Assembly: GCA_002391195.1 (NCBI GenBank)
Contig: DGRZ01000052.1
Location: 6,518 to 23,185, forward strand
Reading direction: 5' to 3'
Length of the DNA stretch: 16,668 nucleotides
Source: Fibrobacter sp. UBA4375
GTDB lineage: Bacteria; Fibrobacterota; Fibrobacteria; Fibrobacterales; Fibrobacteraceae
Position numbers and translations under genes: made by a program. Below the pieces are notes generated by a model. The model was given only the letters and a program-made list of their open reading frames with translations, searched no databases and had not been told where the DNA came from. Positions 6,093 through 13,343 of the stretch are shown here, in pieces. Within the stretch, counting starts at the first letter, position 1. Each line of letters begins with the position of its first letter.

Positions 6093-6785
6093 TTGAACAA
6101 TTCCATTCCCTTAGTGCAAATGGTGTTGCAGTCAGACATTGCCACCATCGTTGTCCTTTGCATATTGGCGGTTATGTCCCTGGGGTCTTGGGGTATCATC
6201 ATCGTCAAGTACATTACCTACTTAAAGAACAAGCACGCCAATGCCGAATTTTTCCGCAAGTTTAACGAAGTGACCCAGTTCGTGGAGCTTCAGGAACTGT
6301 GCGAAAAGGCCGAAGATAGTGCACTGCGCCGTCTGACAGCCGAAGTGTTAAAAGAAGCTTCCAAGTTCAGTAACTTTGTGAGTTACGACTCTATCCAGCA
6401 CAGAGCCTCCCTCCTGGAAGACACCATCCAGCGCTCTATCGAGGGCCTCCGCCTTACCGAAGACAAGTACCTGAGCTTTTTGGCCACCAGTTCCAACCTG
6501 GCGCCCTTCTTTGGCTTGCTCGGTACCGTGTGGGGTATCATGATTGCGTTTTTCCAGATTGGTCAGCACGGGTCTGCCGACCTTTCCGTGGTGGCTCCCG
6601 GTATTGCCATGGCTTTGATTACTACAGTGGGCGGCCTTGTGGTGGCAATCCCTGCCTCTGCAGGCTACAACTACTTTACCAGCTGTAATGGCCAGAACGA
6701 AATCTCTTATTTCAACTTCGGTTCCCAGGTGTTGAGCTTGTTTAAGCGTGGCGACCTGTTGGCTCTCGAAGAAGTGGCGGGCTAG
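6093..6785 (+). CDS. tolQ: TolQ/ExbB/MotA-family proton channel, Tol motor subunit
   Basis: TolQ forms the inner-membrane proton channel that, with TolR, powers the Tol-Pal system during outer-membrane constriction. The start is a TTG at 6093, five bases after a GGAGG; no ATG or GTG is better placed. The 230-residue protein has three hydrophobic segments, about 16-38, 133-156 and 168-192, with the large cytoplasmic loop (about 40-130) between the first two, as the family requires. The diagnostic stretches are NLAPFFGLLGTVWGIMIAF (residues 135-153) and APGIAMALITTVGGLVVAIP (168-187), which match the second and third family helices. Its place ahead of tolR, a TonB/TolA-like gene, tolB and pal argues for TolQ rather than ExbB. 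It is the first gene of the operon and follows a strong terminator. Confidence 0.93.
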   Translation: MNNSIPLVQMVLQSDIATIVVLCILAVMSLGSWGIIIVKYITYLKNKHANAEFFRKFNEVTQFVELQELCEKAEDSALRRLTAEVLKEASKFSNFVSYDSIQHRASLLEDTIQRSIEGLRLTEDKYLSFLATSSNLAPFFGLLGTVWGIMIAFFQIGQHGSADLSVVAPGIAMALITTVGGLVVAIPASAGYNYFTSCNGQNEISYFNFGSQVLSLFKRGDLLALEEVAG

Positions 6786-6794
6786 GAGGCCTAG

Positions 6795-7202
6795 GTGAAG
6801 CGTAGCCGCGGAAAAGAACTGAAGCAGGAGATGAACCTCACGAACATGATTGATATCGTGTTCTCGATTCTGATTGTGTTCATTATTTCTGCTCCCCTTA
6901 TGAGCCAGGGCGTCAAGGTGGACCTGCCCAAGGCCGAAGCCCCTACTATGGAGCAGGAAAAGCTTTTGAAGGTGTCTATCACCAAGGACGACGAAATCTA
7001 CATTGCCGACATGATGGTGGATTTTGACAGCTTCAATAGTGTGTTCCAGTCCCTCTGGAATGGTGAGATGGCGGTGGTCATCAACTCCGACGAATCTGTT
7101 CGTTATGGTCTAGTAATGCAGGTGGTGACCCAGGTGCAAAAGCTGGGCGTGACAAAGCTCGGCTTCTTGACCATGAACCCCAAAGAAACTCCGGGTAAAT
7201 GA
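6795..7202 (+). CDS. tolR: TolR/ExbD-family motor subunit
   Basis: TolR pairs with TolQ and couples proton flow to movement of the periplasm-spanning partner. It starts at a GTG (6795) five bases after AGGAGG, nine bases downstream of the tolQ stop. The 135-residue protein has a short basic cytoplasmic N terminus, one membrane segment (about 18-36) with the conserved acidic residue Asp20 in NMIDIVFSILIVF, and a small periplasmic ExbD-type domain (KVSITKDDEIYI, then the C-terminal helix and strand VVTQVQKLGVTKLGFLT). Its length is normal for the family. Its last codons overlap the next start (ATGA), so translation of the three motor-side genes is probably coupled. Confidence 0.92.
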   Translation: MKRSRGKELKQEMNLTNMIDIVFSILIVFIISAPLMSQGVKVDLPKAEAPTMEQEKLLKVSITKDDEIYIADMMVDFDSFNSVFQSLWNGEMAVVINSDESVRYGLVMQVVTQVQKLGVTKLGFLTMNPKETPGK

Positions 7203-7912
7203 AGAAGTTCCAGGACAGGATACAGTATTTTTCCTCCGATGTAGATTCTACATTGGTGAAGATTATCGTGTGCGCCGTGGTGTTCCACCTGGCCATCGTG
7301 GGAATCTGTATCGCTTTCCACTATGTGAACGTGAAGCCCGAGCCGGAGCAGATTCCCGTGTTCGAAATGGTGCAGGTGTCCGAGCCCGCGCCGCCTGCGC
7401 CGCCCAAGACGCAGCCCCCACCACCAAAGCCAAAGCCCAAACCCAAGGTCAACAAGCGGTTGCCGCCGGAAATAAAGCCCGAGCCCAAGGAAAAGCCGGA
7501 GGTGGTAGATGAAGATCCGGAACCGCCCGAGCCCACGCCGGAACCGGTGGATGATTTCCCGGTAGACGACATGGACCTGCCTGTGGCGTTAGAGGCTCCG
7601 AGCCTAGACCCTGTGGGTTCTGTGGATATGGACCCCCTGATGCAGGTGTACCTGGAACAGCTCAAGAAGATTATCATGAGCAATTTCAGGCCTCCCAAGG
7701 ATTTGAAGGTTGGCCGCGATGCCAAGACCACAGTGCAGTTTACGGTGGACCGATTCGGAAAAATTTCGGCGGTGATTCTCAAGAAGTCCTCGGGCAACAA
7801 GGCCTGGGACCACCTGTCGGTGCGTGCTATCCAGATTTCCAAGGTGCCGGAGTTGCCCTTCAATTACCGAGCTCCGAATTTGGTACTGAATTTCAACTTT
7901 ACGCCTAACTGA
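7199..7912 (+). CDS. tolA: TonB-like energy transducer acting as TolA
   Basis: Its position between tolR and tolB makes it the TolA equivalent, linking the TolQR motor to TolB and Pal across the periplasm. It starts at an ATG overlapping the tolR stop. The 237 residues comprise one membrane segment (about 20-42) containing His30, a Pro/Glu/Lys-rich extended linker (about 45-120, rich in PEP, PKP and PPP), and a C-terminal TonB/TolA-type domain (about 146-237: LEQLKKIIMSNFRPP, VQFTVDRFGKISAV, then a strand ending NFNFTPN). Enterobacterial TolA has a helical domain of over 200 residues here, while TonB has a Pro-rich linker like this one. By architecture it is therefore TonB-like, by context TolA. 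A role with TonB-dependent receptors cannot be excluded, but none are encoded nearby. Confidence 0.87.
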   Translation: MKKFQDRIQYFSSDVDSTLVKIIVCAVVFHLAIVGICIAFHYVNVKPEPEQIPVFEMVQVSEPAPPAPPKTQPPPPKPKPKPKVNKRLPPEIKPEPKEKPEVVDEDPEPPEPTPEPVDDFPVDDMDLPVALEAPSLDPVGSVDMDPLMQVYLEQLKKIIMSNFRPPKDLKVGRDAKTTVQFTVDRFGKISAVILKKSSGNKAWDHLSVRAIQISKVPELPFNYRAPNLVLNFNFTPN

Positions 7913-7917
7913 TTTTG

Positions 7918-7923
7918 TATAAT
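7918..7923 (+). promoter_or_regulatory. Perfect -10 box between tolA and tolB
   Basis: TATAAT directly follows TTG in the 32-base gap before the tolB ATG. No convincing -35 lies 16-18 bases upstream (the region reads CAACTTTA). It could be an internal promoter giving extra tolB-pal-cpoB transcript; E. coli is known to have an internal promoter ahead of tolB. It may also be chance in an A/T-rich gap. Confidence 0.35.
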
Positions 7924-7944
7924 TGTAAGAGAGTGTTTTTAAGA

Positions 7945-9252
7945 ATGAGAGAAAATTTGAAAAGGTTTGTTTGGGGGCTTGTCCTTGCCTTGGCCTGCGT
8001 TTTCCCGCAGGGAGTGTTTGCCTCTATCGATACTATTGCCGTAGATGTGGGAATTTCTGTTTTCAAGACTACGCCCATAGGCATTGTTCCCTTTGAAGAA
8101 AGGCCCGGCATTGACTGGATTGAAGAAAGGCCTCACCAGATTTTGACCCGCGATGCGAACCTTTCGGGGCGCTTTGACGTGGTGGCTTCTGAAAAGTTCA
8201 ACTTGGCCCTGTTCAGCCGTTCCAAGGCGAAACATTACATGACGGGTAAGGTGGAGCCCACCGCTGACGGCCGCCTTGCCGTGGATTGCTACCTGTATGT
8301 GTCCCAGTCCAAGACGCTCCTTTTGGGAGAACGCTATACGGTGCCCCAGAAGGAACTTCGTCGGGCCATGCATGCCTTCTTTGACAAGGTGATTTACCAG
8401 CTGTGGGGTGAGCGCGGCGTGGCCAGCACCCGCATTGCATACGTTTCGAAGATTGACGGCGTGAAGCAGGTGGTGGTGTCTGACTACGATGGATTCCACC
8501 GCTCCCAGATTACCAGGGATTCTACCATCAGCATGATGCCGGTGTGGACCCGCGGTAACAAGGGCCTTGTATATGTGAATTTCAAGACCAACCGTCCGAG
8601 ACTCTACACCAAGAACTTTGGCAGGCCCGAAAAGCCCTTGTTTGAACAGTTCGACCAGACATATAGTCCTGCGGTGAACCCTGTGAACGGGGAACTGTTG
8701 TTCTCGTCTTCTAAGGACGGCAAGACGGACCTGTATCTTGGCAACATGGAGACTGGCAAGGCCCGCAAGTTTGCCTACCTCAAGAGCAACCAGACCAGCC
8801 CTGCCTGGAGTCCGTATGCTACCGAGGTGTTGTTTACCAGCGACCGTGGCGGTGGCCCCCAGATTTTCGTGATGGGCAAGGACGGAAGCGACTTGCGTCG
8901 GGTGACCTTTATGGGCCGCTACAATGAACGCGCCAGCTGGTCACCCGAAGGCGACCGCATTGCCTACACCTCCATGGACAACGGCAAGATGAACATTTAC
9001 ACCTGCGCTCTGGACGGTAGCGACATTGTACAGCTCACCAACAACGCAGGTAACAACGAACATCCCTCCTGGTCGCCGGATGGCAAGCTCATTGCCTTTT
9101 CTAGCAACCGGAGCGGTACGTACCAGATTTACATTATGCGGAAAGACGGAAGCAACGTGACCCGCATTACCCAGGCCGGCGAAAATACTTCGCCTACATG
9201 GTCCTGGTTCTACGAAGAAAATAAACCACAACCTAAAGAAGGATCCAAATGA
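7945..9252 (+). CDS. tolB: Tol-Pal system protein TolB, periplasmic beta-propeller
   Basis: TolB is the periplasmic adaptor that binds Pal and TolA. I take the ATG at 7945, not an in-frame TTG at 7915, because it starts a proper signal peptide (residues 1-26, ending GVFA-S). The mature N terminus reads SIDTIAVDVGISVFKTTPIGIVPFEE, which matches the family's N-terminal strand and PIGVVPF motif. A small alpha/beta domain follows (to about residue 150), then a six-bladed PD40 propeller with recurring blades: SPAVNPVNGELLFSS, SPAWSPYATEVLFTSDRGG, RASWSPEGDRIAYTS, HPSWSPDGKLIAFSSNRSG and SPTWSW at the end. Its 435 residues are normal for TolB. Its stop overlaps the pal start by four bases, so the two are translationally coupled, consistent with a stoichiometric complex. 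Confidence 0.95.
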   Translation: MRENLKRFVWGLVLALACVFPQGVFASIDTIAVDVGISVFKTTPIGIVPFEERPGIDWIEERPHQILTRDANLSGRFDVVASEKFNLALFSRSKAKHYMTGKVEPTADGRLAVDCYLYVSQSKTLLLGERYTVPQKELRRAMHAFFDKVIYQLWGERGVASTRIAYVSKIDGVKQVVVSDYDGFHRSQITRDSTISMMPVWTRGNKGLVYVNFKTNRPRLYTKNFGRPEKPLFEQFDQTYSPAVNPVNGELLFSSSKDGKTDLYLGNMETGKARKFAYLKSNQTSPAWSPYATEVLFTSDRGGGPQIFVMGKDGSDLRRVTFMGRYNERASWSPEGDRIAYTSMDNGKMNIYTCALDGSDIVQLTNNAGNNEHPSWSPDGKLIAFSSNRSGTYQIYIMRKDGSNVTRITQAGENTSPTWSWFYEENKPQPKEGSK

Positions 9253-9833
9253 AAAACATCGTCAAGATTGCATTGATTTCTAGCGCTGCCTGCCTTGCCT
9301 TGGTGGCGTGTGCCAAGAAGCAGCAACCCCAGACCGACCCTGCCGCAGATACAGCTCCTGCCGCTGCTGCGGGCCAGGAAGCAGCTCCTGCCATGACTCA
9401 GGCCCAGGCTGATTCCCTGGCTGCCGAACAGGCCCGCCTGGAAGCGGAACGTCTGGAAGCAGAACGCGCCCGCTTGGAAGCGCTTATTAACCAGATTATG
9501 TCCGAAGACGTTTACTTTGACTTTGACCGTTCGGAACTCACCGAAAAGGCCAAGGAACTTTTGGCACAGGTGGGCGAACTGTTGCTGAAGGAAAAGCGCT
9601 TCACCATTACCATCGAAGGCCACACCGACGCCCGCGGTACAGAAGATTATAACTTTACTTTGGGTGCAAAGCGCGCCATGAAGGTGAAGGAATTCCTGGC
9701 CGCCTACGGTATCGAGAACAGCCGTATGGAATCGGTGAGTTACGGTAAGGAAGCTCCGAAGGCTCAGGGCGAAACTGAGGAAGCCTATTCCCAGAACCGT
9801 CGTGCCAACTTCCGCGTGAATATCAAGCAGTAG
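9249..9833 (+). CDS. pal: Peptidoglycan-associated lipoprotein Pal
   Basis: Pal is an outer-membrane lipoprotein that grips peptidoglycan through its OmpA-like domain and is released by TolB. The 194-residue protein has a lipobox LVAC with lipidated Cys21, an Ala/Pro/Gln-rich tether (22-50), a short charged coiled coil (about 53-80, ADSLAAEQARLEAERLEAER) and an OmpA-C domain (about 83-194). The domain shows VYFDFDRSEL, EGHTDARGTEDYN with the peptidoglycan-binding Asp127, LGAKRA, and NRRANF with Arg184/185. E. coli Pal is a little shorter and lacks the charged coil. A ribosome binding site AAGGA lies just upstream, inside the end of tolB. A five-unit AATTCGG array follows the stop. Confidence 0.96.
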   Translation: MKNIVKIALISSAACLALVACAKKQQPQTDPAADTAPAAAAGQEAAPAMTQAQADSLAAEQARLEAERLEAERARLEALINQIMSEDVYFDFDRSELTEKAKELLAQVGELLLKEKRFTITIEGHTDARGTEDYNFTLGAKRAMKVKEFLAAYGIENSRMESVSYGKEAPKAQGETEEAYSQNRRANFRVNIKQ

Positions 9834-9838
9834 TTTTT

Positions 9839-9873
9839 AATTCGGAATTCGGATTTTGGAATTAAGAATTGTC
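9839..9873 (+). repeat. Heptamer tandem array, 5 units, AATTCGG type
   Basis: AATTCGG, AATTCGG, ATTTTGG, AATTAAG and AATTGTC follow in unbroken 7-base register. The array starts five bases after the pal stop and lies in the 63-base gap before cpoB, inside the operon. Its unit is unrelated to the CCCTAAC and TGAGTAA units but the period is the same. Confidence 0.75.
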
Positions 9874-9896
9874 GTAGAAAAATAAAGCGATTGAAC

Positions 9897-10820
9897 ATGA
9901 AAAAACTTGCTATTGGAATAGTATCGATTGCGTTTGCGCTTGTCGGGTGCTCCAAGATCACCATGCTCCGTACCGAGGAGATGAAGGCTGTGGGTAGCGA
10001 TGTGCAGACGGGTATGCAGCAGGGTCTGGATTCTGCCGTGCTGAAACTTTCTGCAGAGAACGATTCCCTGCGTGCGGAGATGGATAGTCTGAAGGCTCAA
10101 CTGGAGGCTTCTGCCCTGGTGCAAAAGCGCATGATGGCCGAAGTCACCATGCTTTCCCGCCGTATGGGTGACGAGTCCGAACGGAACGATTCTAGGCAAG
10201 AAGAAATCATCTACCGCTTGGATATGCTGCTGGGCAAGAGCGACAAGATTCTGGCCAAGAAGGTTGTGGTCAGTGGCGCTCCTGCGGCTCCCATTTCTAT
10301 GGACAGCCTGGAGCGTGAAGCCGAAAAGCTGGTAGAGGCCGAAGCCATGTTCAATACGGCCCGTTCCGACTACCATCGCGGTGAATACAAGTTGGCCTAC
10401 GCCGGTTTCAAGCAGGTCTATGAACAGATGAAGACCGGTGAGCTTGGGGAGAATTCATTGTACTGGATGGCGCTGTGCCTGATTGACGCCAATCAGGTGG
10501 AAAAGGCGAAGAAGGTGTTTACGAGCCTCGCCGATGCCTTCCCCGAAGGCCAGAAGGTCTGCACCACCATGTTTAAGCTAGCGGCTATCTACAGCACCGA
10601 AGGCAACATCGATATGCAGAAGCAGTACCTGCAGAAAATCCTGAACAGCAAAACTTGCTCTACTTCGGGAGAATTCGAACAGGCGGCAGAGATTCTGCAA
10701 GAAATTCTGGAACAGGAAACCCAGGCGGGTCCCAAGGCTGCTGAGCCTTCGAATGGTCCTGAAGCAGCCGCACCTGCGACGGAAGCTCAGCCTGCTGGGA
10801 ATGCTGCTCCCGCTCCGTGA
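9897..10820 (+). CDS. cpoB: CpoB/YbgF-like Tol-associated TPR lipoprotein
   Basis: CpoB-type proteins end tol-pal operons and, in E. coli, coordinate peptidoglycan synthesis with outer-membrane constriction. The ATG at 9897 is chosen over an in-frame TTG six bases upstream because it opens MKKLAIGIVSIAFALVGC, a lipoprotein signal with Cys18; E. coli CpoB is a soluble periplasmic protein, so lipidation is a difference. The 307-residue product has a coiled-coil half (about 40-115, SAENDSLRAEMDSLKAQLE), then TPR-like helical pairs (about 143-275: MFNTARSDYHRGEYKLAYAG, SLYWMALCLIDANQVEKAKK, MFKLAAIYSTEGNIDMQKQY), and an Ala/Pro/Gln-rich tail. The coiled coil followed by C-terminal TPRs is the usual CpoB order. 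No strong Shine-Dalgarno is visible. It is the last gene before the terminator at 10885. Confidence 0.85.
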   Translation: MKKLAIGIVSIAFALVGCSKITMLRTEEMKAVGSDVQTGMQQGLDSAVLKLSAENDSLRAEMDSLKAQLEASALVQKRMMAEVTMLSRRMGDESERNDSRQEEIIYRLDMLLGKSDKILAKKVVVSGAPAAPISMDSLEREAEKLVEAEAMFNTARSDYHRGEYKLAYAGFKQVYEQMKTGELGENSLYWMALCLIDANQVEKAKKVFTSLADAFPEGQKVCTTMFKLAAIYSTEGNIDMQKQYLQKILNSKTCSTSGEFEQAAEILQEILEQETQAGPKAAEPSNGPEAAAPATEAQPAGNAAPAP

Positions 10821-10826
10821 TTCCAG

Positions 10827-10870
10827 ATGGCGGCTCCCTTCGACTGCACTCAGGGCAGGCTGACCGCCAT
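10827..10870. repeat. REP-like nested inverted repeat
   Basis: ATGGCGG (10827-10833) pairs with CCGCCAT (10864-10870), and inside it CCCT pairs with AGGG around the core CTTCGACTGCACTCAGGG. The core resembles the palindrome at 1715-1741. It lies between cpoB and the bidirectional terminator and could be an mRNA-end or repeat element. Confidence 0.55.
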
Positions 10871-10884
10871 GACGAAATAAAAAA

Positions 10885-10908
10885 GGCGAGTCAGATGGCT
10901 CGCCCTTT
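10885..10908. terminator. Bidirectional Rho-independent terminator between convergent genes
   Basis: GGCGAGTC (10885-10892), loop AGAT, and GGCTCGCC (10897-10904) form an 8-bp stem with one G-U pair. On the plus strand it is followed by CTTTCTT; on the minus strand by a run of six T. It can end both the Tol operon and the convergent porin transcript. Confidence 0.85.
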
Positions 10909-10910
10909 CT

Positions 10911-10927
10911 TATACTTTATACTTTGA
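10911..10927. repeat. Short heptamer repeat, TATACTT type
   Basis: Two perfect adjacent TATACTT units (10911-10924) and the beginning of a third degenerate one (TGA) run up to the stop codon of the minus-strand porin gene at 10928-10930. This is too short to be certain, but it fits the period and the stop-codon position of the other arrays. Confidence 0.4.
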
Positions 10928-12022
10928 TTATTTAATCGTACTGGTCAGGCGGAAGGCGAGACCCACGTCGCTGACTTCGTTTTCGCTATAGACACTGAAC
11001 TGCAACTTGGACTTGCCGATGTTACGGACCAGGGCCACCGTCCATGCCCAGTCATCCATCTCGGCCTTACTGTCTGCCATAATCTGCCTGTCGTTGATGT
11101 ATTCGCCTTCTACCATCAGGTTAGAAAGCAACACGTTCATCACGGGGACCAAACGGACTGGGAGCTCCAGGCCAATGTAGGTGGGCTGGTAGTAGATACC
11201 CGGCTGGAAATAATTGGATTCGGGAGCGATATAGTTAGGAGCCTTGGTGTTGATGTCATCATCCTGGGTGTAGATGCAGGCGTATTCACCGTAGAGGCGC
11301 AGGTTCGGGATAATGGAGTAGCTCGCGTAGGCGGCAACACGGTGGGTGAGGTAGGCGGTGTTTTGCACCACGTCGATGAGGTTTCCACGGTAGGCGGCCT
11401 TGACTTCTAGCGGGAAGGTGAACTTCATGTCGTCTTCTACACGGAGGTAGCCCTGGTTGGCGTTGCCGTCCTTGGTGGCAAGCATGGCGTTCAGCTGGTT
11501 GTTCTGGTGCTTCCAGCCCAGTTCAATGGCGTTGTGGCTGTAATCGCGCATCCAGAGACCGCGCTTGGTCAGGTCCTTGTCGATATAGGTACCGTAGTGG
11601 GTGGACTGGGACCAGTCCGTTTTCCAGCGGCCGATCTTCAGGTTCACCTGGTCGATGTCCGTGACTTTCCACTTGTAATTTGCCCAATAGAGGTCGGCGA
11701 GAATCTTGTCTTGTGCGGACTTGGTGGCCTTGACATTACCATTTTCGTCGCTCTTGACGTCGGTGACATTCTTGTTGCCGAATTCCGGAGCGAAAATGCG
11801 GAGCATGATGGTTCCGTCCAGATTGTCGCTCTTGTATTGTCCGCCCACGTTGGCGCGAATCCAGCCGCTGCTGAAATTGTTGTCGTGGTCGTTGATGGAC
11901 TTGGTGACCTGGGTCTGCACATTTCCCTTGAGGGTCATGTTGTCGGTGACGCTTGCTGCATCTGCGGCGTAGGCGGCAACAGTTGTCGCAAGAATGGCTG
12001 CACTTAAGATACCGTACTTCAT
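10928..12022 (-). CDS. Porin-like outer-membrane beta-barrel protein
   Basis: The 364-residue product starts at an ATG (12022-12020) preceded by AGGAG in the upstream AATAGGAGTAGTATCTT. It has a signal peptide (MKYGILSAAILATTVAAYA, cleavage near residue 19-22). The rest is made of alternating aromatic and polar strands, for example SSGWIRANVGGQYKSDNLDG, GTIMLRIFAPEFG, QVNLKIGRWKTDWS, NAIELGWKHQNNQLNAML and KLQFSVYSENEVSDVGLAFR, typical of larger outer-membrane barrels. Segments such as GRWKTDWSQSTHYGTY recall porins with surface loops between strands. I do not recognise the family and cannot name a substrate. It lies 63 bases downstream of the SpmA/SpmB-type gene on the same strand, so the two may be cotranscribed, though an A/T-rich TATCTT box in the gap could be a separate promoter. 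Confidence 0.8.
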   Translation of the reverse strand: MKYGILSAAILATTVAAYAADAASVTDNMTLKGNVQTQVTKSINDHDNNFSSGWIRANVGGQYKSDNLDGTIMLRIFAPEFGNKNVTDVKSDENGNVKATKSAQDKILADLYWANYKWKVTDIDQVNLKIGRWKTDWSQSTHYGTYIDKDLTKRGLWMRDYSHNAIELGWKHQNNQLNAMLATKDGNANQGYLRVEDDMKFTFPLEVKAAYRGNLIDVVQNTAYLTHRVAAYASYSIIPNLRLYGEYACIYTQDDDINTKAPNYIAPESNYFQPGIYYQPTYIGLELPVRLVPVMNVLLSNLMVEGEYINDRQIMADSKAEMDDWAWTVALVRNIGKSKLQFSVYSENEVSDVGLAFRLTSTIK

Positions 12023-12085
12023 AAGATACTACTCCTATTGATTTTCGGCGGTAAAGATAGTTTTTTTTATTAGGAAAAAATCTCG

Positions 12086-13330
12086 TTAAACCGGCGGGAA
12101 GAACAGGTAGGCGATGGCGATGGCTGCAATTACGCCGGCGGCGTCAGCTATCAAGGCGCAGGTGACGGCATGGCGGGTCTTTTTTACGCCTACAGAACCG
12201 AAATAGACGGCGATGATATAGAACGTGGTGTCTGCAGCTCCCTGGAACATGCAGCTGAGGCGTCCTGCAAAACTGTCGGGACCCATACTCTTCATGGCGT
12301 CAATCATCATGCCACGGGCACCGCTTCCGCTCAAGGGCTTCATCAGGGCGGTGGGCAGAGCTGGCACCACGTCGTTTCCTGCTCCGAACAGTCCTAGTAC
12401 CCACGAAATCCCGTTCATAAGCAGGTCCATGGCTCCGCTGGCACGGAATACGGCCACGCCCACGAGGATGGCCACCAGGTTCGGAATAATCATGACGGCC
12501 GTATGGAACCCGTCCTTTGCACCTTCCACGAAGGCTTCGTAGGCCTGGACCTTTTTGTAGATGGCAAGCCCCAAGAAGGCGACAATGATTCCGAACAGCA
12601 CAAATCCGCTGATAAAGAGGCTGGTGGTGCCGATGGCTTCTGCCGTAAGGCGGCTAAAATAAACCATGATGGCGACCACAACGGCAACGCCACCGCCGAG
12701 CCAGGCTACGGTAATGGGGTCCTTGAGTTTCACCTTCTGGAAAAAGCTCAGGGCGATAATGCCTGCGATGGTGCTGAAGAAGGTAGAAAGCAAAAGGGGC
12801 AAGAATACATCGCTTGGGTTTGCGGCACCCAGCTGGGCACGGTAGGTCATGATGCTCACAGGAATGAGCGTAAGCCCGCTGGCGTTCAGCACCAGGAACA
12901 TAATCTGGGAGTTGCTGGCGACGGTTTTGTCTTCGTTGGGGTTGATTTCTTGTAGTTGCTTCATGGCCTGGAGGCCCATGGGAGTGGCGGCGTTGTCCAG
13001 GCCCAGCATGTTGGCGCTGATGTTCATGAGCATAGTGCCTACCACGGGGTGGCCTTTGGGGATTTCGGGGAACAGGCGGCTGAACAGGGGAGAGACGATT
13101 TTCGCGAGAATTTGCACTGCTCCCGCCTTTTCGCCGATTTTCATGATGCCGAGCCACAGGGAGAGTATGCCCGTAAGGCCGATAGCGATTTCGAATGCCG
13201 TTTTCGACATGTCGAATGCTCCGAGGATGGCCTTGTTGAAAATGCCTGAGTCACCGAAGGCGAGCCACTGGACCATGCAGGCCACGAAGGCGCCCAGAAA
13301 GAAAACGAGCCAGATGATGTTCAGAACCAT
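12086..13330 (-). CDS. Fused SpmA/SpmB-type inner-membrane protein with two Gate (nucleoside recognition) domains
   Basis: The 414-residue protein is very hydrophobic, with about ten membrane segments. The N-terminal half resembles SpmA (SLWLGIMKIGEKAG, FPEIPKGHPVVG, MNISANMLGLDNAATPMGLQ, then SNSQIMFLVLNASGLTLIP). The C-terminal half from about residue 260 resembles SpmB (YEAFVEGAKDGFHTAVMIIP, PALPTALMKPLSGSGARGMM, DTTFYIIAVYFGSVGVKKTRHA). Both halves belong to the Gate superfamily shared with nucleoside transporters. In Bacillus the two are separate sporulation proteins; single-chain versions occur in non-sporulating Gram-negatives, where the role is unclear but transport is likely. No Shine-Dalgarno precedes the ATG; a CTAGCCC-type heptamer array ends 13 bases upstream of it. 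A porin-like gene follows on the same strand. Confidence 0.88.
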   Translation of the reverse strand: MVLNIIWLVFFLGAFVACMVQWLAFGDSGIFNKAILGAFDMSKTAFEIAIGLTGILSLWLGIMKIGEKAGAVQILAKIVSPLFSRLFPEIPKGHPVVGTMLMNISANMLGLDNAATPMGLQAMKQLQEINPNEDKTVASNSQIMFLVLNASGLTLIPVSIMTYRAQLGAANPSDVFLPLLLSTFFSTIAGIIALSFFQKVKLKDPITVAWLGGGVAVVVAIMVYFSRLTAEAIGTTSLFISGFVLFGIIVAFLGLAIYKKVQAYEAFVEGAKDGFHTAVMIIPNLVAILVGVAVFRASGAMDLLMNGISWVLGLFGAGNDVVPALPTALMKPLSGSGARGMMIDAMKSMGPDSFAGRLSCMFQGAADTTFYIIAVYFGSVGVKKTRHAVTCALIADAAGVIAAIAIAYLFFPPV

Positions 13331-13343
13331 GGCATAAATGTAG

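Noticed and set aside
7945..8022. TolB as a lipoprotein through the LALAC stretch of its signal
   Set aside because: The residue three before the cysteine is Ala instead of the favoured Leu, and a good signal peptidase I site (VFA-S) follows directly before the TolB N-terminal strand.
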